Under the pieces are notes generated by a model. The model had not been told where the DNA came from, did not search any database, and saw only the letters and a program-made list of their open reading frames with translations. This document shows positions 1 through 8,498 of a stretch of 39,185 nt of DNA, piece after piece. Source of the DNA: Acidobacteria bacterium 5-1. Lineage in GTDB: Bacteria > Acidobacteriota > Blastocatellia > Pyrinomonadales > Pyrinomonadaceae. The DNA is taken from contig MWZA01000212.1 in the NCBI GenBank assembly GCA_002050455.1, positions 1-39,185 of the forward strand. The letters are read 5' to 3'. Positions within the stretch are counted from its first letter, which is position 1, and each line of letters begins with the position of its first letter. Made by a program: the position numbers and the translations under genes.

Positions 1-1065
1 GGCAACAATGGCGCGGGAAAATCCACGCTTTTGAAAATTCTTTCGCGCATCACCAAACCGACGTCAGGAACGGCAGAACTTCACGGGCGCGTTGGCTCTC
101 TTTTGGAAGTCGGCACGGGTTTTCACAACGAGCTTTCAGGACGCGAGAACATTTTTTTAAACGGTGCAATTTTGGGAATGAACCGCGTCGAAATCGAAAA
201 AAGATTCGATGAAATCGTTGCTTTTGCCGAAATTGAAAAATTTCTCGACACGCCTGTCAAGCATTATTCTTCGGGAATGTATATGCGGCTTGCTTTTTCA
301 ATTGCCGCGCATCTCGAACCGGAAATTTTAATCGTGGACGAAGTTTTAGCCGTCGGCGATGTCGCTTTTCAGAAAAAATGTCTGAATAAAATGCGCGATG
401 TCAGCCAATCGGGACGCACAATTTTGTTTGTTTCGCATGATATGTCGGCGATTACGCGCATCTGCAATCGGGCGATTGCTTTAAGCGACGGAAAAATTGT
501 GGGCGAAGGCTTGGCAACCGACGTGGTGCGCGAATATCTTTCGGCGAGTTGGGGAATGACGGCGGAGCAAGTTTTTGAAATCGGCAAAAATCCCCCAGCA
601 AGCGAATTTGTCCGTTTGGAAAAAGTCAGAATTATCAATGAAAGCGGCGAAACTTGCGGTTCGCACGATATTCGGCGCAAAATTGGAATCGAAGCAACTT
701 ACGAAGTTTTGCAATCGGGGAAAATCCTCTTGCCGAATTTTCAGGTTTATAATCAAGAGCGCGTTCATCTTTTTACGATTCAAGATGTGTCGGGCGAATG
801 GAAACGGCGCGAAAAAGATAAAGGCAGATATGTCAGCACGGCTTGGATTCCGGGAAATCTGATGGCGGAAGGCAGTTTTTTCGTCAATGTCGCGGTTGTT
901 ACTTATTTGCCCAAAATGAATGTGCATTTTAATGCTTCGGAAGTTGTCAGTTTTGATATTGCCGATTCGATGAGCGGCGACACGGCACGCGGCGACTATG
1001 CCGGAAAAATGGACGGATTGATTCGTCCGCTGGTTGATTGGGAAACAAGAGATTTGCGATTTTAG
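1..1065 (+). CDS. Polysaccharide ABC exporter ATP-binding protein, Wzt-like (5' partial)
   Basis: ATPase of a two-component ABC exporter that would move a lipid-linked glycan (O-antigen or exopolysaccharide type) across the inner membrane. The frame is open from base 1 and begins inside the Walker A motif (GNNGAGKST), so the start and first strands lie outside the window. Next come the Q-loop region, the signature SSGMYMRLAFS, Walker B ILIVDEVLAVGD and the switch His in FVSHD. These are the hallmarks of the KpsT/Wzt branch. From about residue 205 a beta-rich extension follows, as in Wzt proteins whose C-terminal domain recognises the capped glycan end. The permease partner should be upstream. 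The last codons lie inside an intergenic heptad repeat. Family assignment is firm; the transported glycan is unknown. Confidence 0.93.
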   Translation, partial: GNNGAGKSTLLKILSRITKPTSGTAELHGRVGSLLEVGTGFHNELSGRENIFLNGAILGMNRVEIEKRFDEIVAFAEIEKFLDTPVKHYSSGMYMRLAFSIAAHLEPEILIVDEVLAVGDVAFQKKCLNKMRDVSQSGRTILFVSHDMSAITRICNRAIALSDGKIVGEGLATDVVREYLSASWGMTAEQVFEIGKNPPASEFVRLEKVRIINESGETCGSHDIRRKIGIEATYEVLQSGKILLPNFQVYNQERVHLFTIQDVSGEWKRREKDKGRYVSTAWIPGNLMAEGSFFVNVAVVTYLPKMNVHFNASEVVSFDIADSMSGDTARGDYAGKMDGLIRPLVDWETRDLRF

Positions 1066-1167
1066 ATTTGCGATTTGCGATTGAAAAAGTTCGTTGTTTA
1101 TTTTATTAAGAAATTACAACAGACTATGGACGAAGAACTAAGGACAAATTAAATCGCAAATCTAAAA
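1051..1167. repeat. Heptad-unit repeat with perfect 17-bp inverted arms
   Basis: From 1051 the sequence runs in 7-base units (gatttgc, gatttta, gatttgc, gatttgc). The stretch 1060-1076 is matched exactly, inverted, by 1151-1167. The left arm covers the stop codon of the ABC ATPase gene. The spacer also contains a weak 7-base rhythm (ggacgaa, gaactaa, ggacaaa). The arms could fold into a long hairpin in the transcript between the ATPase and methyltransferase genes, but no T-run follows, so it is not a standard terminator. Confidence 0.8.
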
Positions 1168-1176
1168 CCAACAAGT

Positions 1177-2037
1177 ATGTCTGAGAAACTTTTCAATCCT
1201 TTAGAATATCCGATTTGCCTTGAGTTTCCGCTATGGCTGGAAGAAACGGCGTGGGCGGAACATATTCCGTTTGCGATGTTTTTGGTTGCCGCGCTGCGTC
1301 CGCGCGTTTTGGTCGAACTCGGCGCGTATCGCGGAGTTTCATACTGCGCTTTTTGCCAAGCGGTTAAATCTTTGAAAACGGAAACAAAATGTTATGCGGT
1401 TGACACTTGGCAAGGCGACGCGCACGCCGGATTATTGGAAGAAAATGTCTTGACGAAATTGCAGGCGCATCATAATCCGCTTTATGCTGATTTTTCGCGC
1501 CTTGTGCAGTCAACCTTTGATGAAGCCTTAAAGCATTTTGCGGAAAATTCGATTGATTTGCTGCATATTGACGGATTTCACACTTATGAAGCCGTCAAAC
1601 ACGATTTTCAAACGTGGCTGCCGAAAATGTCGGAACGCGGAATCGTTCTTTTTCACGATACAAATGTTCGTGAACGCGATTTCGGCGTGTGGAGATTCTG
1701 GGCTGAATTAAAAGAAAAATATCCACATTTTGAATTTCTGCATGGACACGGTTTAGGCGTTTTAGCGGTTGGAACGAAAATTCCAAATGAATTGAGATTC
1801 TTGTTTGAAACCGACGAAACCGAAACGAAACTGCTTCGAGCATTTTTTTATCAATTCGGTTCACGGATTGATGCCGTGCAGACATTTCACGCCCAGCAAA
1901 ATTACATTAAATCTCTGCAAACTTACGAACAAATTGTGCAAAATTCGAGAACAATGCGTATTTATCGGATATTAAAAGATGAAGGTTTCGGTAGTTGGGT
2001 GAAAAAAGGCACAAATGAATTCAGTAGAAATAAGTAA
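1177..2037 (+). CDS. Class I SAM-dependent methyltransferase of glycan-locus type
   Basis: A 286-residue protein with a Rossmann-type methyltransferase core. The SAM-binding motif I is [11 protein letters not shown] (about residues 46-56), the motif II acidic residue follows in YAVDTW, and [11 protein letters not shown] (about 128-138) then IVLFHDT match the Methyltransf_24-type family. Such proteins are common in polysaccharide loci, where they methylate sugars or cap chains. It is followed directly by a glycosyltransferase whose start overlaps its end by 23 bases, so the two are probably translated together. An O-methyl cap recognised by the upstream Wzt-like protein is plausible but is inference. 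The ATG at 1177 has no strong Shine-Dalgarno sequence. The substrate is unknown. Confidence 0.85.
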   Translation: MSEKLFNPLEYPICLEFPLWLEETAWAEHIPFAMFLVAALRPRVLVELGAYRGVSYCAFCQAVKSLKTETKCYAVDTWQGDAHAGLLEENVLTKLQAHHNPLYADFSRLVQSTFDEALKHFAENSIDLLHIDGFHTYEAVKHDFQTWLPKMSERGIVLFHDTNVRERDFGVWRFWAELKEKYPHFEFLHGHGLGVLAVGTKIPNELRFLFETDETETKLLRAFFYQFGSRIDAVQTFHAQQNYIKSLQTYEQIVQNSRTMRIYRILKDEGFGSWVKKGTNEFSRNK

Positions 2038-3046
2038 AGTTTCAATTGCGCTCTGCACTTATAACGGTGAAAGTTTTTTATCTGAACAACTTGAAAGTTT
2101 CATTAGACAAACGCGATTGCCTGATGAACTCGTTATCGGCGATGATTGTTCAAATGATAAAACCGTAAAAATCATTGAAGATTTTGCCAAAGCTGCTCCA
2201 TTTCCCGTCCGTTTAAAAATCAACGAAAAAAACTCGGGTTCGACCAAAAATTTTGAGCAGACAATTTTACGTTGCACGGGTGACTTAATTTTTCTATCAG
2301 ATCAGGACGACATTTGGCTGCCGGAAAAATTAGAAAAAATTGCCGCCGAATTTGAAAAGTCCGACAAAATCGGACTGGTGTTTTCCGATGCCGCACTCGT
2401 TGGAGAAAACCTCGAACCGCTTGGATACAATCTTTGGAACTTTTCTTTTACGATTAAAGAACAGCGAAAGGCAAAAAAGCAAAAAATGCTCGAAGTTTTA
2501 ATTGACAGAAACGTCGTAACCGGAGCAACGATGGCTTTTCGCGCATGGTTTCGAGAACTTTTTTCGCCGATTCCGACAGATATTCCGTTCACTATTCACG
2601 ATGCCTGGATTGCCTTGGTAATCGCAGCAAATGCCGATGTCGCTGTTATCAAACAGCCGTTAATCAAATATCGTCAGCACAGCAACCAACAACTCGGCAT
2701 CAATTTACAATTTAAACGGAAATTAAAGCAGCAAACAAGACAGGAGAAATACGAAGAATCAATTTGTTTTCAAATAAAAGATTTAGAGAGATTAGCGAAA
2801 CTGGCAGAAATCATTCAAAAATATCCGCAATTGGAGAGAAAGGAAAAGAAACTTTCGATTACTCAACTGATAAAGATTTCCATGCTGACAAGATATCAAA
2901 AAATTCAGCATTATGAAGCGAGAAAAAATATTTCGTCAGAAAAGTTAAAGAGAATTGTTCTGATTTGGCGGGAACTAAAGACCGGACGCTATCATCGCTA
3001 TTCGCGTGGTTTGATTAGTGTAGCAATAGATTTACTGGAAAATTAA
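2015..3046 (+). CDS. Family 2 glycosyltransferase
   Basis: A 343-residue cytosolic or membrane-associated GT-A glycosyltransferase. The N-terminus has the classic family 2 nucleotide-sugar fold: [18 protein letters not shown], then VIGDDCSND, and the metal-binding LSDQDDIW around residue 95. This form (QDD-IW) is common in rhamnosyltransferase-like proteins of O-antigen loci, but the donor cannot be told from sequence. The C-terminal 120 residues are Lys/Glu-rich and helical. Its start lies inside the methyltransferase gene (23-base overlap). A 291-base gap with a palindromic repeat follows, and this appears to end the left glycan block. Confidence 0.9.
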   Translation: MNSVEISKVSIALCTYNGESFLSEQLESFIRQTRLPDELVIGDDCSNDKTVKIIEDFAKAAPFPVRLKINEKNSGSTKNFEQTILRCTGDLIFLSDQDDIWLPEKLEKIAAEFEKSDKIGLVFSDAALVGENLEPLGYNLWNFSFTIKEQRKAKKQKMLEVLIDRNVVTGATMAFRAWFRELFSPIPTDIPFTIHDAWIALVIAANADVAVIKQPLIKYRQHSNQQLGINLQFKRKLKQQTRQEKYEESICFQIKDLERLAKLAEIIQKYPQLERKEKKLSITQLIKISMLTRYQKIQHYEARKNISSEKLKRIVLIWRELKTGRYHRYSRGLISVAIDLLEN

Positions 3047-3139
3047 AAAGAGTTTATTATCAGTGCGGCAAAATAAAATTTGTGAACAATAGGACTTATG
3101 CAGTTGGATTAAAAAACTAAAGTTTTTAAGAATTTTTAA

Positions 3140-3217
3140 CTGAAAAATAGTCAATAGTGAACAGGTTAGCTCGCGGAACTATTTGCTGTTGACTATCAAC
3201 TATTCACTATTTTCCAG
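3140..3217. repeat. Imperfect palindrome made of 7-base units in the GT/P450 gap
   Basis: The left arm 3140-3164 and right arm 3186-3217 are inverted copies. Read on the minus strand, the right arm holds three 7-base units (atagtga, atagttg, atagtca) where the left arm holds two (atagtca, atagtga), so they differ by one unit. The spacer is about 21 bases. The rest of the 3047-3337 gap shows no gene; a T-rich stretch near 3280-3310 could hold the P450 promoter, but I cannot place it firmly. Confidence 0.75.
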
Positions 3218-3337
3218 TAAATTCTTACCCGACGGAAATCAACTTTATTTCAACTGCGTAACTTCTAAAAAAGTGAATGTTTTTGATTTAGTGTTCTTAT
3301 ATTTTTTTGGATTATAAATTGAAAGAGGTAAGCGTTT

Positions 3338-4678
3338 ATGACAAAAAAATTCCAGCCGCCGTCGGTTAAAGCCGGAATTTTCGGCGGACATTTTCTAAAA
3401 TTTCGCCGCGACCCGACAGGTTTTCTTGCCAATCTTGCCAAACTCGGCGACGTAACATTTGTAAAATTGGGCGGCAAGCCCGCGTATTTTCTCAATCATC
3501 CCGATTTAATCCGCGATTTATTGGGAACGAGTAACGCCAAATTTATCAAAGGTCGCGCTTTGCAGCGGTCAAAAAAACTGCTCGGCGAAGGTTTGCTGAC
3601 GAGCGAAGGCGAAACTCATCTGCGCCAACGCCGGATGATTCAGCCGGCGTTTCATCGTGAAAAAATCATAACTTACGCCGGAGTGATGACCGAATACGCC
3701 GCGAAAATGGCGGACGAATGGCAAGACGGCGAAGTGCGCGACATTGACAAGGAAATGATGCGGCTGACTCTGCAAATTGTTGGCAAAACTCTGTTCAGCG
3801 CAAATGTTGACGACGAAGCCGATGAAGTCGGCGCGGCGTTGACGGCGATAATTGAAATGTTTAATTATCTGCTTTTGCCGTTTTCCGAATTGCTCGAAAA
3901 ATTGCCGATTCCGCACGCCAGACGCTTTAATCGCGCCAAAGAAACTCTGGATAAAGTGATTTACGGCATTATTAACGAACGCCGAAATCTTGGCGAAGAT
4001 AAAGGCGATTTGCTTTCGATGCTGCTTTTCGCGCAAGACGAAGAAGGCGGCGAAGGAATGAGCGACCAACAAGTGCGCGACGAATGTTTGACGCTTTTTC
4101 TCGCCGGACACGAAACAACCGCCAATGCTTTGACTTGGACATTTTATCTGCTGTCACAAAACCCCGAAAAGTTGACGAAATTACACGAAGAACTTGACCG
4201 CATTTTGCCGAACGGGAAAATTCCAAGCATGGAAGATTTGCCGAATCTGAAATACGCGGAAAGTGTTTTAGCCGAATCAATGCGGCTTTTTCCGCCCGCT
4301 TGGGCAATCGGGCGGCTGGCGATTAAAGAACACGAATTCGGCGGCTACAAAGTTCCGAAAGGCGCGTTGGTTCTTTTAAGTCCGTTTATTACGCACCGCG
4401 ACAGGCGTTTTTGGGAAGACGCGGACAAATTTATCCCCGAACGATGGGAAAAACTTTCCGTCAAAGAAGCGGGAAATAAGTTTATTTATCTTCCGTTCAG
4501 TAAAGGCGTAAGAAGCTGTATCGGCGAAAGTTTCGCGTGGACGGAAGGAATTTTGCTGATCGCAACTCTCTTGCGAAAGCGGAAACTTTATTTAATGCCC
4601 GAACAAAAAATCGGTCTGAGTCCGTTGATGACGCTGCGCCCGAAATACGGAATGAAAATGAGGATTGAGAAGAGATAA
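3338..4678 (+). CDS. Cytochrome P450 monooxygenase
   Basis: A 446-residue soluble bacterial P450 that would hydroxylate or otherwise oxidise an organic substrate using electrons from a redox partner not present here. All diagnostic motifs are visible: I-helix AGHETT (256-261) for oxygen activation, the K-helix ExxR pair Glu313/Arg316, FIPERW (365-370), and the haem loop PFSKGVRSCIG with the thiolate ligand Cys394. There is no N-terminal membrane anchor. A good ribosome-binding site (aaagaggt) precedes the ATG. It stands alone between a repeat-bearing gap and a convergent kinase gene. Motifs resemble the fatty-acid or xenobiotic hydroxylase-like branch, but substrate and CYP family cannot be assigned by eye. 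Confidence 0.96.
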   Translation: MTKKFQPPSVKAGIFGGHFLKFRRDPTGFLANLAKLGDVTFVKLGGKPAYFLNHPDLIRDLLGTSNAKFIKGRALQRSKKLLGEGLLTSEGETHLRQRRMIQPAFHREKIITYAGVMTEYAAKMADEWQDGEVRDIDKEMMRLTLQIVGKTLFSANVDDEADEVGAALTAIIEMFNYLLLPFSELLEKLPIPHARRFNRAKETLDKVIYGIINERRNLGEDKGDLLSMLLFAQDEEGGEGMSDQQVRDECLTLFLAGHETTANALTWTFYLLSQNPEKLTKLHEELDRILPNGKIPSMEDLPNLKYAESVLAESMRLFPPAWAIGRLAIKEHEFGGYKVPKGALVLLSPFITHRDRRFWEDADKFIPERWEKLSVKEAGNKFIYLPFSKGVRSCIGESFAWTEGILLIATLLRKRKLYLMPEQKIGLSPLMTLRPKYGMKMRIEKR

Positions 4679-4769
4679 ATCAAATAACTTCCCATTCAAA
4701 TTCTCTAAATTCCGCAACCAATTGAAAATCTTTTTTATTTGCAATTATTCCGCAAGCAATTTTTTTATC

Positions 4770-7112
4770 TCAATCCGGCTCGTTTATCTGCAAACGTCCG
4801 GTCAAACTGGCGATAACGGTGGCGAGTTCATCAGGTTCAACGGGTTTTGAAACGTGATTTTGAAAGCCTGAGGCAAGCGCACGCATTCGGTCTTGAGCGC
4901 GTGTAAAAGCCGTCAGCGCAATTGCCGGAATATTTCGCTGTTGTTTATCGGGCAAAGCACGTACTTTGCGAATTAACGAATAACCGTCTTCGTCCGGCAT
5001 TCCGATGTCGGAAACCAATACATCAGGATTTTTTTCCTCGATTTCCGATAACGCTTCTTTGGCGGAATTCGCGCTGATGACGGTCGCGCCGTGAAAAGCC
5101 AAAGATTGCACAAGAAGCTGGCGCGTGTCTTCTTCGTCGTCAACCACCAAAATAAGCAGTCCGTCAAGACTTATTTCAGGAGAGTTGTTTAAAACTGAAG
5201 ATTTTCTCGCCAGTTCCGCTTCAGACTCATCTTTATGCGGCGAAGTTATCAGCGGAAGTCTGACGATAAAGGTTGAGCCTTTGCCTTCGCCTTCGCTAAA
5301 AGCATCAACCGTGCCGCCGTGCATTTCGGTAATGTAGCGGACAATCGCCAATCCGAGTCCGAGCCCGCCGAATTTCCTGATGCTCGAAGCGTCAGCTTGG
5401 CGGAAACGGTCAAAAACGTGCGGCAGAAATTCTTCTTTGATGCCAACGCCGGTGTCTTTAACTCTTATTTCAACAAAATCATCCGAACGCTCAATTTCCA
5501 GCGTTACTTTGCCGTCATTCGGCGTAAATTTGATGGCGTTTGAAAGCAGATTCCAGACGACTTGTTGTAAGCGATTCGGGTCGCCGGAAATGTGGCTAAC
5601 ATCCGCGTCTTCTTTTACTTCAAGCGTAATTCCTTTGGCTTCCGCCGCCGGTCGAACGGTTTCGAGTGCTGATTCAACTATATTAATCGGTTTAATTGTA
5701 ATGACTTCGAGCCGCAGTTTGCCGGAAATAATCCGTGAAACGTCGAGCAAATCTTCAATCAGACGGTTTTGCGATTCGGCGTTGCGGACGATTGTGTTGA
5801 TTGCTTTTCTCGTCGTCGCCTCGTCGAGATTTCCCTTTTCTAAAAGCCGTCCCCAACCTAAAATCGAATTCAGAGGTGCGCGTAGTTCGTGCGAAACAGT
5901 CGCTAGAAATTCATCGCGCAGACGATTGGCAATTTCCGCGTCTTTGCGGGCGGCTTGCTCGTTTTTGAGTAGTCTTTCGCGTTCCTGTTCTGTTTCCTTA
6001 TGCGGCGTGATGTCGCGGCAATTGCCAATAATTTGAATAACTTCGCCATTTTCATCGAGCAGCGGCTGTCCTGTGCAGTGATTCCAGCGAATCGCGCCGT
6101 CCACTGTCAAAACGCGAAATTCGGCATTAAAGTTTATACGGTCTTTTAATGTTTTTTGAAACAAATTCTGTGCGGCGGGCAAATCTTCCTCGTGAATGCG
6201 GCTGAACGCTTTCGCCCGCGTGCCGTCAAATTCTTCGGCGGAAAGTCCAAACAGTAATAAACTTTGGTCATCAATTTCCGCCTTATCGGTCTTCGGGTCC
6301 AGAATCCAAGTTCCCAAATTTCCGGCTTCGAGCGCGATGCGGCGGCGATGTTCGGATTGTTCGCGCTGTTTGATTTGCTCTTTTAATTCATCGTTTTTCT
6401 CCGAAAGTTCGTGTGTTCTTTCTTCAATCCGTTTTTCTAAATTCTTGTTCGCATCGCGTATTTTCTCTTCAGCTTGACGGCGTTGTCCAACCGCCCGATA
6501 AACTGCAAAATTTGCCAATCCTAAGGAAATAATTCCGGCGGCAGTGCCGAAAAACAAGAGAAATAAAGTGTTGTTGACGCTTTTCTTCAAATCTTTTTCG
6601 CGGGTTTTCAAAATGCGTGTTTCTTCGTCTTTCATTCCGCCGATGGAAAGACGAATTTCGTCCATCATTCTTTTGCCGATACCGCTTTCCGTTCGTTTAC
6701 CTGCTGCTTCCAGCCCTTGATTTCGACGAATTTCGATGGTGGTTTTTACAAAACTTAGTTTCTCTCCTATTAAACTTTCAAGTCTTGGAATTTCCGCCGA
6801 TTGCTTTGGATTGTCTGCGACAAGCCCGCGCAAGACAGCTAAATTTTGGTTGATTTGTAGATTAGCTTTGTTAAAAGGCTCTAAATAAGCCTCATTTCCG
6901 GTAATGACAAAACCGCGCCCGCCGGTTTCGGCATCAACAGCTAAACTGAGTATATTGTTCAATTGAGTAAAAACCTCCTGTGTATGTTTCTCCAAACTTA
7001 ACGCTTCGATCATTGAATTTGCACTTCGATAAGCAAAAAAGCCAAGCGTCAACAGCAATAACAAAGCAATAATAAAGGCTAACTGTATTTGTCGTTCGAG
7101 AGCTAATTTCAT
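4770..7112 (-). CDS. Membrane hybrid sensor histidine kinase (CHASE3-PAS-HisKA-HATPase-REC)
   Basis: About 780 residues from the ATG at 7112. Order: membrane segment (about 12-28), a periplasmic CHASE3-like helical domain, second membrane segment (about 181-205), a coiled coil (about 210-255), a PAS domain (about 270-370), HisKA with the phospho-acceptor His408 in ATVSHELRAPLN, an HATPase domain (N box NLLSNAIKF, DTGVGI, GLGLGLAI) and a C-terminal receiver with phospho-Asp702 (VLVSDIGMPD) and Lys756. It should autophosphorylate in response to a periplasmic or cytosolic signal and pass the phosphate to its own receiver. No output regulator lies beside it. The frame extends to a TTG at 7190, but that adds 26 non-homologous-looking residues before the first membrane helix, so 7112 is preferred; neither start has a strong ribosome-binding site. 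Confidence 0.93.
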   Translation of the reverse strand: MKLALERQIQLAFIIALLLLLTLGFFAYRSANSMIEALSLEKHTQEVFTQLNNILSLAVDAETGGRGFVITGNEAYLEPFNKANLQINQNLAVLRGLVADNPKQSAEIPRLESLIGEKLSFVKTTIEIRRNQGLEAAGKRTESGIGKRMMDEIRLSIGGMKDEETRILKTREKDLKKSVNNTLFLLFFGTAAGIISLGLANFAVYRAVGQRRQAEEKIRDANKNLEKRIEERTHELSEKNDELKEQIKQREQSEHRRRIALEAGNLGTWILDPKTDKAEIDDQSLLLFGLSAEEFDGTRAKAFSRIHEEDLPAAQNLFQKTLKDRINFNAEFRVLTVDGAIRWNHCTGQPLLDENGEVIQIIGNCRDITPHKETEQERERLLKNEQAARKDAEIANRLRDEFLATVSHELRAPLNSILGWGRLLEKGNLDEATTRKAINTIVRNAESQNRLIEDLLDVSRIISGKLRLEVITIKPINIVESALETVRPAAEAKGITLEVKEDADVSHISGDPNRLQQVVWNLLSNAIKFTPNDGKVTLEIERSDDFVEIRVKDTGVGIKEEFLPHVFDRFRQADASSIRKFGGLGLGLAIVRYITEMHGGTVDAFSEGEGKGSTFIVRLPLITSPHKDESEAELARKSSVLNNSPEISLDGLLILVVDDEEDTRQLLVQSLAFHGATVISANSAKEALSEIEEKNPDVLVSDIGMPDEDGYSLIRKVRALPDKQQRNIPAIALTAFTRAQDRMRALASGFQNHVSKPVEPDELATVIASLTGRLQINEPD

Positions 7113-7332
7113 AATTTTTGTCTTGACTTTCCCAAAATTAAAATGATTTGGATCAGCAGTAGATATTAGATTAAAAACATTGTCTATCAAAATGTAAATT
7201 CACTTAATTTCGCAGGGCTGGTTTTAGCAAAATCGTCAAATATAATTTAATCTTCCCGGCAAAGTTTGTTATATTTGTCGAATCTGAAAACTAACTCCCA
7301 GCGAATAAAAGGTTAGAGGGAAAATAGGAAAA

Positions 7333-8172
7333 ATGACTTTTGAAACGAAAAAAGAAGTTCTTGGTTGGTATGAAAAACAGCCGCGGACTTTGACAAAAGA
7401 GTTTATTGACAATATCGCTTGGGAAGATGTCAAAAAGTATCCGCTTGATAAAAAGTTCGTGCCGGTTTTATTTTATATGCGCGATGTCGAAGCCTTAACC
7501 GATATGTATTACGAAGAATTGCGCCGCACGCCGACCGGCAAAGACCCGATTATCAGCAAATTTATGGAGCGTTGGAGCGTTGAAGAACAAACTCACGGCG
7601 AACTGCTCAATCGTTTTTTGAACGAAGCCGGAATTGAAACCGACGAGAAATGGCACAATCAGGTCAGACGTGCAGTTTCGACCTTTTATACGATTAATAA
7701 CTATCTCATAACGTCTTTGACAAATCTTGTCGGCAAAAGGTTTACGGCGACACATATGACCTTTGGCGCAATTCATGAAATGTCTACGACGCAAGGTTAT
7801 CGGCGTTTGACTGAGCTTGCCAATCATCCGGTTTTAAGCGAAATTTTGCAGGGAATTATCCGCGAAGAATCGGCGCACACGCATTTTTATTGGAGCGTCG
7901 CGCGGCTTGAACTGAAAAATTCTGCATTCACCCAAAAACTTGCCCGTTTTATGGTCAAAAATTTCTGGACTCCGGTTGGCAGCGGCGCAAAGCCAAAAAA
8001 AGAATCAAATTATACGATTGCCACGCTATTCAAAGGCGAAGAAGGTTTGCAATGGATTGACCGAAACGTTTCGCAGAGGCTTCAGGTTCTTCCCGGCTTT
8101 GAAGGTTTAACCAAGGTAAGCGACAAGATCGGCGAAATTGTCTTGGCTGAATCTTCTGCCACTCACTTCTAA
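7333..8172 (+). CDS. Ferritin-like diiron protein, acyl-ACP desaturase family
   Basis: A 279-residue helical protein with two EExxH iron-binding motifs, EEQTH (84-88) and EESAH (178-182), plus carboxylates near residues 61-62 (YYEEL) and 149 (HEM). This fits the four-helix-bundle diiron site of the soluble acyl-acyl-carrier-protein desaturase family (FA_desaturase_2). Such enzymes introduce a cis double bond into an acyl chain bound to ACP using oxygen and ferredoxin. The bacterial homologue is shorter than plant enzymes (about 360 residues), so substrate and even reaction are inferred. A purine-rich aggaaaa sits just upstream of the ATG. It is monocistronic, with the tRNA-Thr gene following. 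Confidence 0.82.
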   Translation: MTFETKKEVLGWYEKQPRTLTKEFIDNIAWEDVKKYPLDKKFVPVLFYMRDVEALTDMYYEELRRTPTGKDPIISKFMERWSVEEQTHGELLNRFLNEAGIETDEKWHNQVRRAVSTFYTINNYLITSLTNLVGKRFTATHMTFGAIHEMSTTQGYRRLTELANHPVLSEILQGIIREESAHTHFYWSVARLELKNSAFTQKLARFMVKNFWTPVGSGAKPKKESNYTIATLFKGEEGLQWIDRNVSQRLQVLPGFEGLTKVSDKIGEIVLAESSATHF

Positions 8173-8262
8173 AAACAAAAAAGATATTGGATTGCCAATA
8201 AATTTGGTAGAAAGTTTAACGCCGGAAAAATCGGCTGCTTAAACAAAATTAAACCGATTTGC

Positions 8263-8292
8263 TTGACATTTCTCATCAGGGAAACGTATATT
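8263..8292 (+). promoter_or_regulatory. Sigma-70-type promoter of the tRNA-Thr gene
   Basis: A consensus -35 TTGACA (8263-8268), an 18-base spacer and a -10 TATATT (8287-8292) sit 25 bases before the mature tRNA 5' end. Confidence 0.8.
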
Positions 8293-8316
8293 TTGAATTT
8301 CGGCAAGACACATTGT

Positions 8317-8392
8317 GCCACCCTAGCTCAGTTGGTAGAGCATTCGATTCGTAATCGAAAGGTCGTCGGTTCAAATCCGACGGGTGGCTCCA
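8317..8392 (+). tRNA. tRNA-Thr (anticodon CGT), CCA encoded
   Basis: A complete 76-base cloverleaf. The acceptor stem pairs GCCACCC (8317-8323) with GGGTGGC (8382-8388), the D stem is GCTC/GAGC, and the anticodon stem is TTCGA/TCGAA around loop TTCGTAA with anticodon CGT at 8350-8352, reading ACG (Thr). The T stem GTCGG/CCGAC flanks TTCAAAT. Discriminator T at 8389 and genomic CCA at 8390-8392. Its 3' side abuts an integrase-bearing element. Confidence 0.97.
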
Positions 8393-8429
8393 CAATTTCA
8401 TCAATAAAATCAATAACTTACGAAAAAAC

Positions 8430-8460
8430 AAAGACATCAAAAATGATGCCTTTTTCCCTT
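8430..8460 (+). terminator. Probable tRNA-Thr terminator
   Basis: A 9-base stem with one mismatch (8430-8438 with 8445-8453) and 6-base loop is followed by a T-rich run (8451-8460). It lies between the tRNA and the left 23-bp direct repeat. Confidence 0.55.
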
Positions 8461-8482
8461 TTGTGTGCCAAATGTGTGCCAA
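8460..8482. repeat. Left 23-bp direct repeat (TGTGTGCCAAA units)
   Basis: Two tandem units of the 11-base motif TGTGTGCCAAA lie between the tRNA terminator and the integrase stop codon. The same 23 bases recur at 28245-28267 in the same orientation. This could be an att core or, because it is iterated, an integrase arm-binding site. Confidence 0.8.
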
Positions 8483-8498
8483 ACTTTAAAATCACGTT

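Noticed and set aside
5380-6036. A 218-codon plus-strand frame inside the histidine kinase gene
   Set aside because: Ser/Arg-rich antisense shadow of a well-supported kinase with all catalytic motifs.
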